Part shown: positions 8,377 to 15,730 of the stretch, piece by piece
Layout: every line of letters begins with the position of its first letter
How positions within the stretch are numbered: position 1 is the first letter of the stretch
Assembly (NCBI GenBank): GCA_004557125.1
Contig: SFET01000036.1
Location: forward strand, 1 to 24,988
From: Clostridiales bacterium
GTDB lineage: Bacteria > Bacillota > Clostridia > Christensenellales > Aristaeellaceae
Direction: 5' to 3'
Length of the DNA stretch: 24,988 bases
Notes under the pieces: generated by a model
What the model was told of the DNA's origin: nothing
The model's input: the letters and a program-made list of their open reading frames with translations, nothing else
Database searches by the model: none
Program-made: the position numbers and the translations under genes

Positions 8377-9042
8377 TTACGGGGTAACAGCGGGCTTCGC
8401 AGCTTCCCATGCATCCTTCGCGTCAATAACCGTATCATTATTCAAATCCGACAAATTCGCAGACTGGCACGCATAGGCTGTGAATTTCAGAGTGGGCTGG
8501 TTATTTGTCGAAAGACCATCCATCATGTCCTTGGTGACGGTATCCTTCACAGTGACCTGATTATTGGCCAGAACACTGAATTCCTGATTAGTGTTGCTTG
8601 CATTAACCTTGCGATAGTACACGCCATCCACGCCATCCAGTGCAGTCCAGTCAGAAACCACAGTGTAAGAAATGAAGTTATCCAGATTGGTGGATTTCTC
8701 AACCTTCACAAACAGCCAGCAATCTTCGCTGCCAGCCACGACCGTTACCTTCGGGTCCTTGGTAATTGTATTGCCCGGAACCATCTTTGCGGACCAGCTA
8801 TCGTTCTCGCCATCATCGTCGGTATCGGTGTTCCAAGTTTCAGTCAGCGTGATGTCAATGTTCGAAGCGGTGAAGGTGTTGGTCACCGTAGCGGTGGTCG
8901 CGGTCAGCCAGGCGATGGTGCCGCCGATGGAGGCCAGGGCCACCACCAGAACCAGCGCCACGGTCATCGCGATGCGACGGTTGCGCAGCTTGCGCTGGCG
9001 GGCGCGGCGCTGGGCTGCGCTCATGCGCTTCGTCTCTTTCAT
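8377..9042 (-). CDS. SipW-cognate secreted protein, paralogue 2, with EF-hand-like C-terminal loop
   Basis: 221 residues. A long Arg-rich N-terminus (MKETKRMSAAQRRARQRKLR) precedes the hydrophobic core (about 25-43) and the SipW-cognate motif GGTIAWLTATTATVTNTF. The mature part is a TasA-like beta domain (MVPGNTITKDPKVTVVAGSE, then SVLANNQVTVKDTVTKDMMD). Near the C-terminus, where paralogues have the conserved AIQADGF segment, it reads ACQSANLSDLNNDTVIDAKD. The last twelve residues, DLNNDTVIDAKD, fit a calcium-binding EF-hand/dockerin half-loop (D-x-N-x-D-x-x-I-x-x-x-D). AGAGGAG precedes the ATG. The unusually basic leader could slow or direct export. Fibre subunit or calcium-responsive accessory is inference. 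Confidence 0.84.
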   Translation of the reverse strand: MKETKRMSAAQRRARQRKLRNRRIAMTVALVLVVALASIGGTIAWLTATTATVTNTFTASNIDITLTETWNTDTDDDGENDSWSAKMVPGNTITKDPKVTVVAGSEDCWLFVKVEKSTNLDNFISYTVVSDWTALDGVDGVYYRKVNASNTNQEFSVLANNQVTVKDTVTKDMMDGLSTNNQPTLKFTAYACQSANLSDLNNDTVIDAKDAWEAAKPAVTP

Positions 9043-9060
9043 GTTCTCTTTCTCCTCTCA

Positions 9061-9117
9061 ATTTCAGTTCGGTGGATTCCATCGGGCAAGTCCTTTCGGA
9101 ATCCACCCGAACGAAAT
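9061..9117 (-). other. Long palindrome in the leader of paralogue 2
   Basis: 20-base arms (9061-9080 and 9098-9117) that pair apart from one mismatch and one shifted G, with a 17-base loop. It ends about 18 bases before the paralogue 2 start, so it would place the ribosome binding site immediately downstream of a stable stem. No T-run follows in the direction of transcription. Confidence 0.7.
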
Positions 9118-9132
9118 CTACAGTCTCTCAAT

Positions 9133-9151
9133 CATCCGGCCCCGCCGGATG
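9133..9151 (-). other. Second hairpin in the same spacer, after paralogue 1
   Basis: A perfect 8-base stem CATCCGGC / GCCGGATG with a 3-base loop, 12 bases after the paralogue 1 stop. GC-rich but followed by ATTGAGAG, so at most a weak terminator. It could protect the 3' end of a shorter sipW-paralogue 1 transcript. Confidence 0.6.
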
Positions 9152-9163
9152 GTGGGAACTAGA

Positions 9164-9829
9164 TCAGGCAGTATATGCAGCCCAAGCTTCTTCCGGAGTG
9201 TCGAAGCCATCGGCCTGGATCGCGTAGGCGTTGACGGTGATGGTCATGTCCTTGATGGTTTTCAGCTGATCGTTGGTGATGAAGCCAGGAACAACGACCT
9301 TCTCAAACAGGGGCTTCAGAGCCTGGTCAGCAGTGGGCGCAGCAACGGTCTCCTTGTACCAGAACTCATAGGTGCGGGTCTCGGCGCCCGTGTCCTCGGT
9401 GTTGCCCTTATAAATCCAAGTGGCGCCATCATATCCCTTGAAGATGCTGGTCATGTCTGCACCGTTAGGCGCAAAGATCGCATCCAGCGCATCCGCCTTA
9501 GAGAAGGTCACGGTCATCTTGACGTAGCAGGGCTCGCTGTCCTTCAGCACGGTGACCATGGGGTCCTTATTGTACTCATGGCCGGGCAGCAGCTTGTAGC
9601 TGTTGGCCTTGACGCGGTCAGCGTTTTCAACCAGCGTGCCATCAGTATTTGCCGCCGCCTCATCCAGTTTGATCTGGACATTACCGACGGTGAAGGTGTT
9701 GACGACCTCATCCGTGCTGGTCAGGTAAGCGACGGTCGCGCCGATGGTCACGCATACGAGCAGTGCAGCGCAGCATACCGTCAAAAGTACCTTGCGCATC
9801 TTGTGGGTCTTACGAGTCTTCTTGGTCAT
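9164..9829 (-). CDS. SipW-cognate TasA/CalY-like secreted protein, paralogue 1
   Basis: 221 residues. Start MTKKTRKTHKMRKVLLTVCC with GGAGG 9 bases upstream. A hydrophobic core is followed by the SipW-cognate motif GATVAYLTSTDEVVNTF and TVGNVQIKLDEA, the form closest to the CalY/TasA consensus after paralogue 3. The mature part has LPGHEYNKDPMVTVLKDSEP, a near-universal motif of these proteins, and the C-terminus AYAIQADGFDTPEEAW. It is the first substrate gene after sipW but is separated from it by more than 500 bases containing the tandem repeat array. Role: predicted secreted fibre subunit processed by the peptidase encoded upstream. Confidence 0.86.
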   Translation of the reverse strand: MTKKTRKTHKMRKVLLTVCCAALLVCVTIGATVAYLTSTDEVVNTFTVGNVQIKLDEAAANTDGTLVENADRVKANSYKLLPGHEYNKDPMVTVLKDSEPCYVKMTVTFSKADALDAIFAPNGADMTSIFKGYDGATWIYKGNTEDTGAETRTYEFWYKETVAAPTADQALKPLFEKVVVPGFITNDQLKTIKDMTITVNAYAIQADGFDTPEEAWAAYTA

Positions 9830-9901
9830 GTTCTTGTTCCTCCCTCAAATTAAATTCATTTCCAATGGATATGTAAAGGCCCCTCAGCCATTTACAACAT
9901 T

Positions 9902-10341
9902 CGTCGGCTGCCCCACGGACCTTCGGCCCGCGTCGCAGCTACGCGCCTGCGGTACAGTGGTGTCCTCGGCGCTCGTCGCGCACTTGCGTGCGCTCCCTCC
10001 TTGTCGGCACCGCCCACGAGTCTGGCCCGCGTCGCAGCTACGCGCCTGCGGTACAGTCGTGTCCTCGGCGCTCGTCGCGCACTTGCGTGCGCTCCCTCCT
10101 TGTCGGCTCCCCGCAAGTCTCAGCCCGCGTCGCAGCTACGCGCCTGCGGTACAGTGGTGTCCTCGGCGCTAGTCGCGCACCTGCGTGCGCTCCCTCCTTG
10201 TCGGCTCCGCCCACGAGTCTGACCCGCGTCGCAGCTACGCGCCTGCGGTACTGTCGTGTCCTCGGCGCTCGTCGCGCACTTGCGTGCGCTCCCTCCTTGT
10301 CGGCTCCGCCCACGAGTCTGGCCCGCGTCGCAGCTACGCGC
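9902..10341. repeat. Minisatellite: about 4.4 copies of a 98-99 bp GC-rich unit
   Basis: Copies begin at 9927, 10026, 10124, 10223 and 10322 (the last is only about 20 bases long), at spacings of 99, 98, 99 and 99; a diverged partial unit precedes 9927. Each unit contains a perfect 6-bp stem (GCGCAC-TTGC-GTGCGC) and a 5-bp stem (CGCGT-CGCAGCT-ACGCG). Each full unit boundary also carries an AAGGAGGG sequence on the minus strand. The array abuts the sipW stop codon at 10342. Long open frames pass through it on both strands only because the unit is near a multiple of three and GC-rich; no domain or start supports translation. It fills the only large spacer of the operon. Confidence 0.9.
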
Positions 10342-11049
10342 TTATTCGGCGTTCCTCTCCTCCGCGGGGCACTTGCGCGCACCCTCGGCCGGGCGGGTTC
10401 CCTTGCGGCGCTTCTTGCTCCGGCCCTTGCGACGCTTCTTCTTTTTCTTCTTCGCGTCGCCATCGTCCACCGCGCGGAGCATATCCGGCAGGAACGTGAG
10501 GATCAGCAGCACCAGCGCAATGCTGATGCCCATGATCATGCCCTTGCGGGTCTGCAGCCAGCTGGACAGATAGCCCAGGTACGGGATCGTGAACACCGGC
10601 GCGCCCACCAGATTCTTGTAGTAGACCGGCGCGCCGTCCTCGGCATCGTTGGCGTCGCCCTTGGTGTAGAAATAGTAGGCGGGCTCGTCCAGCGGCACTT
10701 CCTGATACATCTGATTGCCGTCGGCGTCCAGCATGGGTTCGCCGGCTTCGTCGACGATGGGCTGTTCCGTGGAGGTGACCTCCTCGACGTTCACCACGCG
10801 ATGGGTCGCCACCAGCAGATCTTCGTTGACCACGAAGGTGATGGGGTCACCGACGCGGATCTCCGACGGATCCACGTCCTTGACGTAGATCAGAGATCCC
10901 ACGTGATAGGTGGGCTCCATCGAGCCCGACAGCACGGTATAGGGGGTCAGCCCGACCAGGCGCACGCCCACAAGCGCGATCGCCAGAAATACAATGACGA
11001 TCACCACAAGCGTGCTGATCAGGCTCCAGATTTTACGGAATGCCCTCAT
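10342..11049 (-). CDS. sipW: SipW-type (archaeal/ER-type) signal peptidase I
   Basis: 235 residues from the ATG at 11049 (MRAFRKIWSL); the frame is open further upstream, but that part is the untranslated leader downstream of the promoter. N-terminal membrane helix about 10-35, then the catalytic serine motif VLSGSMEPT (Ser43), and LLVATHRVVNVEE with His83 replacing the lysine of bacterial-type peptidases, the mark of the S26B/ER-like class. A third box YFYTKGDANDAEDG supplies the acidic residues. A second membrane helix (about 183-205) is followed by a strongly basic tail (KKKKKKRRKG repeated). It removes signal peptides from the SipW-cognate proteins encoded immediately downstream. The tail is unusually long and basic for the family. 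Very likely the first gene of the operon. Confidence 0.95.
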   Translation of the reverse strand: MRAFRKIWSLISTLVVIVIVFLAIALVGVRLVGLTPYTVLSGSMEPTYHVGSLIYVKDVDPSEIRVGDPITFVVNEDLLVATHRVVNVEEVTSTEQPIVDEAGEPMLDADGNQMYQEVPLDEPAYYFYTKGDANDAEDGAPVYYKNLVGAPVFTIPYLGYLSSWLQTRKGMIMGISIALVLLILTFLPDMLRAVDDGDAKKKKKKRRKGRSKKRRKGTRPAEGARKCPAEERNAE

Positions 11050-11143
11050 GCAGTTTTCATCCTTTTTACATTGGCCGTGCCATGCGCCGCCCTGCTCCGA
11101 TATCGGTTTTGGGACGTGCTTCTGCGCCAACTTCAGTATATTT

Positions 11144-11156
11144 TCACAGATTGTGA
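11144..11156. promoter_or_regulatory. Palindrome just downstream of the sipW promoter
   Basis: TCACA-GAT-TGTGA lies where transcription from the promoter at 11166-11194 would begin (about +2 to +15). A perfect 5-bp palindrome in this position could be a repressor site or a 5' mRNA hairpin. The regulator is unknown. Confidence 0.35.
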
Positions 11157-11165
11157 TACATTCTC

Positions 11166-11194
11166 ATTATAGCCATATTCTGGAGAACGGTCAA
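11166..11194 (-). promoter_or_regulatory. Near-consensus sigma-A promoter for the sipW operon
   Basis: Minus strand TTGACC (11189-11194), 17 bases, TATAAT (11166-11171). The expected transcript starts near 11158, giving a leader of about 110 bases before the sipW ATG. No other comparable promoter was seen upstream of the following genes. Confidence 0.85.
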
Positions 11195-11454
11195 TAGATT
11201 CCGGCCCACTGTTTACCAACAATTAACGTAACGGCAATATAATTTATGCCTCCTTTGCAACCATCTGAAACAAACGCGGTTTGGAGGACATTCTTCACGA
11301 AAAAATACGGCAAAATTGTGACTTTATCGAAATGGAATTGTGCGCTGCGAATGCGCGACGGGAATGGCCGCGCCGCGCGGCAGGGTGCACGCGCGGCGCA
11401 GGATTCTCGCTGTGAGAATGCGGTTTTCTACTTATTATATAGCGGGCGCGGCGC
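11195..11454. other. Intergenic region between the esterase operon and the sipW promoter
   Basis: No supported gene. It holds a GC-rich hairpin (11370-11379 with 11390-11399, perfect 10 bp) and a second small stem (ATTCTC 11403-11408 with GAGAAT 11414-11419), which together could end the esterase transcript arriving from the right. Neither has a clear T-run on the minus strand, so termination is uncertain. The A/T-rich left half contains nothing recognisable. Confidence 0.5.
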
Positions 11455-12309
11455 TCAGGCGATGCAGCGGCGCAGGGCGTCGAACAGGAAGGCCAGGCCC
11501 TGTTCCCGCAGGGGATCGGGGAAGATGGTGAAGCCGTGGCAGGCCCCGGGAAAGCGGCGGAAGGTGACGTCCACCCCCGCGCGCACCAGATTTGCCGCGT
11601 AGATTTCGCCCTCGGTGCGCAGACTGTCGTGCTCGCAGGTGAGGACGATGGCCGGCGGCAGGCCGCTCAGCTGCTCCGTCGTCGCCAGGCAGGGCGTGCA
11701 CAGCGCATCGCCGTCGAACTGCGCGCGCGTGGCATAGCAGGAGGCGGCGAAATCCAGGATGTCCTGCGGAATCTCCAGCGGATCGCGGTACTTCTGTGAG
11801 AGCGGGATCGCGCAGCCCATGTCCACCGCGGGGTAGGCCAGCAGCTGGCAGCGCAGGGCGAGATCGCCGCGCTGCTTCGCCATCATGCAGATCGCCGCCG
11901 CCAGATTTCCTCCCGCACTGTGGCCGCCGATGGAGATGTTCTCCGGATCGAAGCCCAGCTGTACCGCCCGGGCGCGCAGACCCAGGATGGCGGCATAGAT
12001 CGCCTCCAGCGCCGCGGGAAATTTCGCCTCGGGCGCGAGGGGATAGTCCAGGGAAACGACGCACATGTCCAGCGTTCGCCGCAGCGATGCGCAGAAGAAA
12101 TCGTCCTCCTCCGGACTGGCAAAGATGAATGCGCCGCCGTGGACGTCCACAAACAGCGGCGCATCGCTGCGTTTGGCGCGGTACAGCAGCGCGCGCATGC
12201 GGCCGTCCGGGAGGGGAAGAAAGATCTCCTCCCCCTCCACTGCGGCGGGCTTGTGCTCCGCGTCGTTCATTCTGCGCAGCAGCTGCGCCTTTCTCAGTTC
12301 GGCGTTCAT
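11455..12309 (-). CDS. Alpha/beta hydrolase, HSL-like carboxylesterase (second of pair)
   Basis: 284 residues. Classical HSL-family layout: oxyanion-hole motif VDVHGGAF (57-60), nucleophile IGGHSAGGN with Ser131, acid in LTCEHDSLRTEG (Asp228) and ACHGFTIF with His258. No signal peptide, so cytoplasmic. Its ATG lies 3 bases after the stop of the other hydrolase (12313), and GGGAG of that gene's end serves as ribosome binding site, so the two are translationally linked. Such enzymes hydrolyse acetyl or short acyl esters of sugars, lactones or small molecules. The link to a sugar transporter suggests that it removes an acyl group from the imported compound; the substrate is not readable. Last gene of the transport operon. 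Confidence 0.9.
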   Translation of the reverse strand: MNAELRKAQLLRRMNDAEHKPAAVEGEEIFLPLPDGRMRALLYRAKRSDAPLFVDVHGGAFIFASPEEDDFFCASLRRTLDMCVVSLDYPLAPEAKFPAALEAIYAAILGLRARAVQLGFDPENISIGGHSAGGNLAAAICMMAKQRGDLALRCQLLAYPAVDMGCAIPLSQKYRDPLEIPQDILDFAASCYATRAQFDGDALCTPCLATTEQLSGLPPAIVLTCEHDSLRTEGEIYAANLVRAGVDVTFRRFPGACHGFTIFPDPLREQGLAFLFDALRRCIA

Positions 12310-12312
12310 GGC

Positions 12313-13245
12313 CTACGCTCCCAGGAAGTGCTTCGCCGCGCCGATGACGAAGGCCAGGCCCTCCTCGGCCTGATCGCCGATGTCCGCGGGCAATCCGGCG
12401 CGCTCCTCGGGGGAGAGTGCGTCCATGTAATACTCCTTGAAGAACCAGTGCTCCAGGAAGCCGTGGCTGGCGCGGGGGAACTTCTTCACCAGCACCTCCA
12501 CGCCCGCATCGATCAGCCTGCGGGTCATCACCTCGGCCTCGGTGTTCAGCGGATCCACGCCGCAGATCACGATGGCGGCGGAGGGCAGCGCGGCGATGGT
12601 CGCGTCGCTCGCGTACACCGGGGAGATGTGCCCGTCCCTGCGCTGCTCCAGCGGCGCATAGATTTCGTTCATTGCGTCCAGCACGTCGGCGGTCAGGCCG
12701 GTGGGGCTGGTGGTCTTTTCGATGCCCGGCTTCCATGCATCCAGATAGGGGTAGTCCAGCAGCATGCACTTCATCTGATAGCGCCCCGTCTCCGCGCCCA
12801 GCATGGCCAGCACGCAGGCGAAGTTTCCGCCGGCGCTGTGGCCCCAAGTGGCCATGCGCGCGGGATCGATGCGGTACTGTTGGGCGTGCTCCACGAAGTA
12901 GCACACCGCGTCGAACACGTCCTCAATGCCGCAGGGATAGGGGTGCTCCGGGCTCTTGCGGTAGTCCAGGCCGATGACGTTGTAGCCGGTGGCCTGGTGC
13001 ATGCGGGTGCGCATGCGGTCGTTGTTGTCCACGTAGCCCTGGGAGAAGCAGCCGCCGTAGATCTCGAAGATCGTCGGGGCCGGGCCCTCGCCGGCAGCGG
13101 GGTAGAGGATGGCCTCGCTGGTGCCGCTGCGCACGGGAATGGTGATCTTCTCGCCGTGCAAAACCATGTTCCGGGTGAACTCCCGGTTCTCGCGGCTCTT
13201 CTGAATGGAAAGCTCGCCAAAGGCGCGTCCGTTTTCGGAAATCAT
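12313..13245 (-). CDS. Alpha/beta hydrolase, HSL-like esterase (first of pair), atypical oxyanion motif
   Basis: 310 residues, start ATG at 13245 with AAGGAGGGAG upstream that overlaps the end of the permease gene. Nucleophile motif TWGHSAGGN (Ser137), Asp231 in VICGVDPLNTEAE and His261 in ASHGFLEH complete a catalytic triad. The oxyanion segment reads IYGGCF (62-67), with Tyr where HGGGF-type enzymes have His. It has a longer N-terminal cap than its neighbour. Cytoplasmic. The two hydrolases share the family but are clearly diverged, so they may act on different esters of the same imported compound. A role as a deacylase downstream of uptake is inference from the operon. Confidence 0.9.
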   Translation of the reverse strand: MISENGRAFGELSIQKSRENREFTRNMVLHGEKITIPVRSGTSEAILYPAAGEGPAPTIFEIYGGCFSQGYVDNNDRMRTRMHQATGYNVIGLDYRKSPEHPYPCGIEDVFDAVCYFVEHAQQYRIDPARMATWGHSAGGNFACVLAMLGAETGRYQMKCMLLDYPYLDAWKPGIEKTTSPTGLTADVLDAMNEIYAPLEQRRDGHISPVYASDATIAALPSAAIVICGVDPLNTEAEVMTRRLIDAGVEVLVKKFPRASHGFLEHWFFKEYYMDALSPEERAGLPADIGDQAEEGLAFVIGAAKHFLGA

Positions 13246-13257
13246 TGCGCTCCCTCC

Positions 13258-14223
13258 TTACACGCTGCGCTGCTCGCGGCGCTTCTTGACCACGTCGAAC
13301 ACCACGGCCACGACCAGCACGATGCCGCTGATGACCTGCTGCCAGTAGGTGTGGATGTTGAGCATGACCATGCCGTTGTTCAGGGTGCCCAGCAGCAGCG
13401 CGCCGAAGAGTGCGCCCACGATGGAGCCCTTGCCGCCGGACAGGCTCGCGCCGCCCAGGATGACCGCGGAGATGACGTCAAACTCCATGCCGCTGGCGTT
13501 GGAGGGCATGGCAGAGCCCAACTGGGAGCAGTAGATCATGGTGGCGAGGCCGCACATCAGGCCGTTGAGGATGAACAGCAGGCTCAGGTTGCGCTCCACG
13601 TTGATGCCGGAGAGGTAGGCCACCTGGCTGCCGCCGCCGATGACGTAGATCCTGCGGCCGAAGGTGGTGAACTTGGAGATCCAGGCGAAGATGACGATCA
13701 TGATCAGCATGATGATCACCGCGTTGGGGATGCCCAGCGTATAGCCGCGGCCGATCTGCTTGATGAATTCGCCGCTGAGGGTGATGGCCTTGCCGTTGGT
13801 GACCAGGTAGGCGCAGCCGCGGAAGATTTCCATGCCCGCCAGCGTGGTGATGAAGGCGTTGATGTGGATGCGGGTGATGAGGATGGCGTTGTACACGCCG
13901 GTGAGCATGCCCACCGCCAGGCAGGCCAGCACCGCCACGATCACCGGCATGCCCGCCTGCATGATCTTGCCCATGACCACGCCCGCCAGTGCGATGACCG
14001 AGCCGATGGAGAGGTCGATGTGGCCGGCCACGATCACCAGCGTCATGGTGCAGGCCAGGATGCCCACATTGGCCGCATATAGCGCGATGTTCAGAAAGTT
14101 CTTGATGGTAAAGAAGTGCGGGGATTTGATCGCGAAGAACGCAATCAGCACGATGTAAGCCACGATCAACGGAAGAAAGTCAATCGACAGCGCAAATTTC
14201 TTCTTGTTCTGTTTTTCAGCCAT
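13258..14223 (-). CDS. Sugar ABC transporter permease, RbsC-like
   Basis: 321 residues, with repeated hydrophobic segments (about 8-10 helices). It has the signature region of the RbsC/BPD_transp_2 family: VAGHIDLSIGSVIALAGVVMG (about 64-84) and near the C-terminus ILGGASLSGGKGSIVGALFG, then TLNNGMVMLNIHTYWQQV. Start ATG at 14223, 3 bases after the ATPase stop at 14227, with the purine-rich GGGGGTTAA of the ATPase end acting as ribosome binding site. It forms the membrane channel, probably as a homodimer, with the ATPase and binding protein encoded upstream. Confidence 0.93.
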   Translation of the reverse strand: MAEKQNKKKFALSIDFLPLIVAYIVLIAFFAIKSPHFFTIKNFLNIALYAANVGILACTMTLVIVAGHIDLSIGSVIALAGVVMGKIMQAGMPVIVAVLACLAVGMLTGVYNAILITRIHINAFITTLAGMEIFRGCAYLVTNGKAITLSGEFIKQIGRGYTLGIPNAVIIMLIMIVIFAWISKFTTFGRRIYVIGGGSQVAYLSGINVERNLSLLFILNGLMCGLATMIYCSQLGSAMPSNASGMEFDVISAVILGGASLSGGKGSIVGALFGALLLGTLNNGMVMLNIHTYWQQVISGIVLVVAVVFDVVKKRREQRSV

Positions 14224-14226
14224 GGT

Positions 14227-15711
14227 TTAACCCCCTATCGCAGCGGTCATTATGTTGGTTTCCGTGATCTCATCCCTGGAGAACACCGCCTGCTGCACGC
14301 CCTCGTGCATCACCAGCACGCTGTCGGACATGGCCAGCAGCTCCGGCATCTCGGAGGTGATCATGATGATCGAAACGCCCTGCTTGCACAGATCGTCCAG
14401 CAGGCGGTAGATGTCCGCCTTCGTGCCCACGTCGATGCCCCGGGTGGGCTCGTTCAGGATGATCACCTTCGGCGCGATCTCCAGCCACTTTGCCAGGATC
14501 ACCTTCTGCTGGTTGCCGCCGGACAGTGTGCCCGCAAATGTGTCGCCGCTGCGCGTCTTGATCGCCAGCTTGTCGATCCACTTCTTCACGGTCTCCCGCT
14601 CCCGGGCGTAGCTGATGATGAAGCTGTTCTTGCCGGTCTCGTAGTAGGCCGTCATCATGTTGCCCGCCACCGATTGAATCAGCACCAGGCCCTCGGTCTT
14701 GCGCTCCACGGGCACGAAGGCCAGCCCCGCCTTCAGGCAGTTCTTCGGGCTGGTGAACTTCAGCGGCCTTCCCTCCATCTCGATGCTGCCCTTGGTGCCG
14801 CGATAGCAGCCGAACAGCGTCTTGCCCAGCTCGTGGTGGCCGGAGCCCATCAGGCCGTACACGCCCAGGATCTCGCCCCTGTGCAGCGTCAGCGAAACGT
14901 CCTGCACGTAGCGGTTGCTCAGATGCTCGGTCTTGAGCACTACCTCGCCGATCTCCGGGTGCCGGTCGGGATACATATCGCCGATCTCGCGACCCACCAT
15001 CAGGCGGATCAGCTCGTCCTCGTTGGTGTCCTCGATGCGCTTGCTGGCCACGGACACGCCGTCGCGCAGCACCACCACGCTGTCGGACACGGCGAAGATC
15101 TCGTCCATCTTGTGGGTGATCAGCATCACGCCCACGCCGTTGGCCTTCAGCATCTTGATCTTCTCCAGCAGATGGGCGATCTCCGTCTCGTTCAGCGCGG
15201 AGGTGGGCTCGTCCAGGATCAGGATGCGCGCCTTTTCATAGATGGCGCGCGCGATTTCGATCTGCTGCTTCTCCGCCACGGAGCACTTCGCCATCTGCTT
15301 GGTCACGTCGATCTCCAGATCGATGGCGGCGACGGCCTGCTCCGCCTCGCGGTTCATCTCCTTCCAGCTCAGGATCTTCCCCTTGCCACCGTAGGTGTTG
15401 ATGTGCAGATTCTCCGCCACGGAGAGCTCCGGCACGTTGGTCAGCTCCTGATACACCACGGAGATGCCCGCCCGCTTGGCGGCGTCCGGCGAGGAGAATT
15501 TGACCTTCTCTCCGTCGATGTAGATGTCCCCGGAATCCGGATGGTGCGCGCCGGTCAGCACCTTGATCAGCGTCGATTTGCCCGCGCCGTTCTCGCCCAG
15601 CAGCGCCACCACCTCGCCGGCATGCACCTCCAGGGAGACGTCGCTCAGCGCCTTGACTCCAGGGAAGGATTTCGTAATTTTATCCGCTCTGAGAATGGCC
15701 TTTCCTTCCAT
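14227..15711 (-). CDS. Sugar ABC transporter ATPase, two-domain RbsA/MglA-type
   Basis: 494 residues from the ATG at 15711 (MEGKAILRADKI), chosen because GAGGAG lies immediately upstream; the longer frame would translate through a hairpin. NBD1 has Walker A GENGAGKST (39-47), signature CSVAEKQQIEIARA and Walker B ILILDEPTSAL. NBD2 has the family's degenerate P-loop YGLMGSGHHELG, signature LSGGNQQKVILAKW and Walker B VIILNEPTRGIDVG, with Asn in place of the usual Asp. It powers the RbsC-like permease. It resembles transporters for ribose, galactose, xylose and related compounds; the exact sugar cannot be told. Confidence 0.93.
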   Translation of the reverse strand: MEGKAILRADKITKSFPGVKALSDVSLEVHAGEVVALLGENGAGKSTLIKVLTGAHHPDSGDIYIDGEKVKFSSPDAAKRAGISVVYQELTNVPELSVAENLHINTYGGKGKILSWKEMNREAEQAVAAIDLEIDVTKQMAKCSVAEKQQIEIARAIYEKARILILDEPTSALNETEIAHLLEKIKMLKANGVGVMLITHKMDEIFAVSDSVVVLRDGVSVASKRIEDTNEDELIRLMVGREIGDMYPDRHPEIGEVVLKTEHLSNRYVQDVSLTLHRGEILGVYGLMGSGHHELGKTLFGCYRGTKGSIEMEGRPLKFTSPKNCLKAGLAFVPVERKTEGLVLIQSVAGNMMTAYYETGKNSFIISYARERETVKKWIDKLAIKTRSGDTFAGTLSGGNQQKVILAKWLEIAPKVIILNEPTRGIDVGTKADIYRLLDDLCKQGVSIIMITSEMPELLAMSDSVLVMHEGVQQAVFSRDEITETNIMTAAIGG

Positions 15712-15730
15712 GCGCTCCTCTCTTTCCGGC

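Noticed and set aside
9902..10341. CRISPR array
   Set aside because: The whole 98-99 bp unit is repeated; there are no unique spacers between short repeats and no cas genes.
9902..10463. Proteins coded by the tandem repeat array (several frames on both strands)
   Set aside because: The frames are open only because the unit is about 99 bases and GC-rich; one unit is 98 bases and would break a coding repeat, and there is no start signal.
11049..11130. Longer sipW start at 11130
   Set aside because: The added residues are polar, precede the membrane anchor without any ribosome binding site, and lie in the transcript leader.
11050..11165. Riboswitch in the sipW leader
   Set aside because: No conserved core of a known class (for example cyclic-di-GMP) could be recognised; only a small palindrome is present.
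11435..12904. 489-codon minus-strand frame overlapping both esterases
   Set aside because: Out of phase with two esterases that have complete catalytic triads; Gly/Arg-rich translation with no domain.
11920..14082. 720-codon plus-strand open frame across the esterase and permease genes
   Set aside because: Ala/His/Asp-rich shadow of the opposite strand, whose genes have clear catalytic and membrane motifs.
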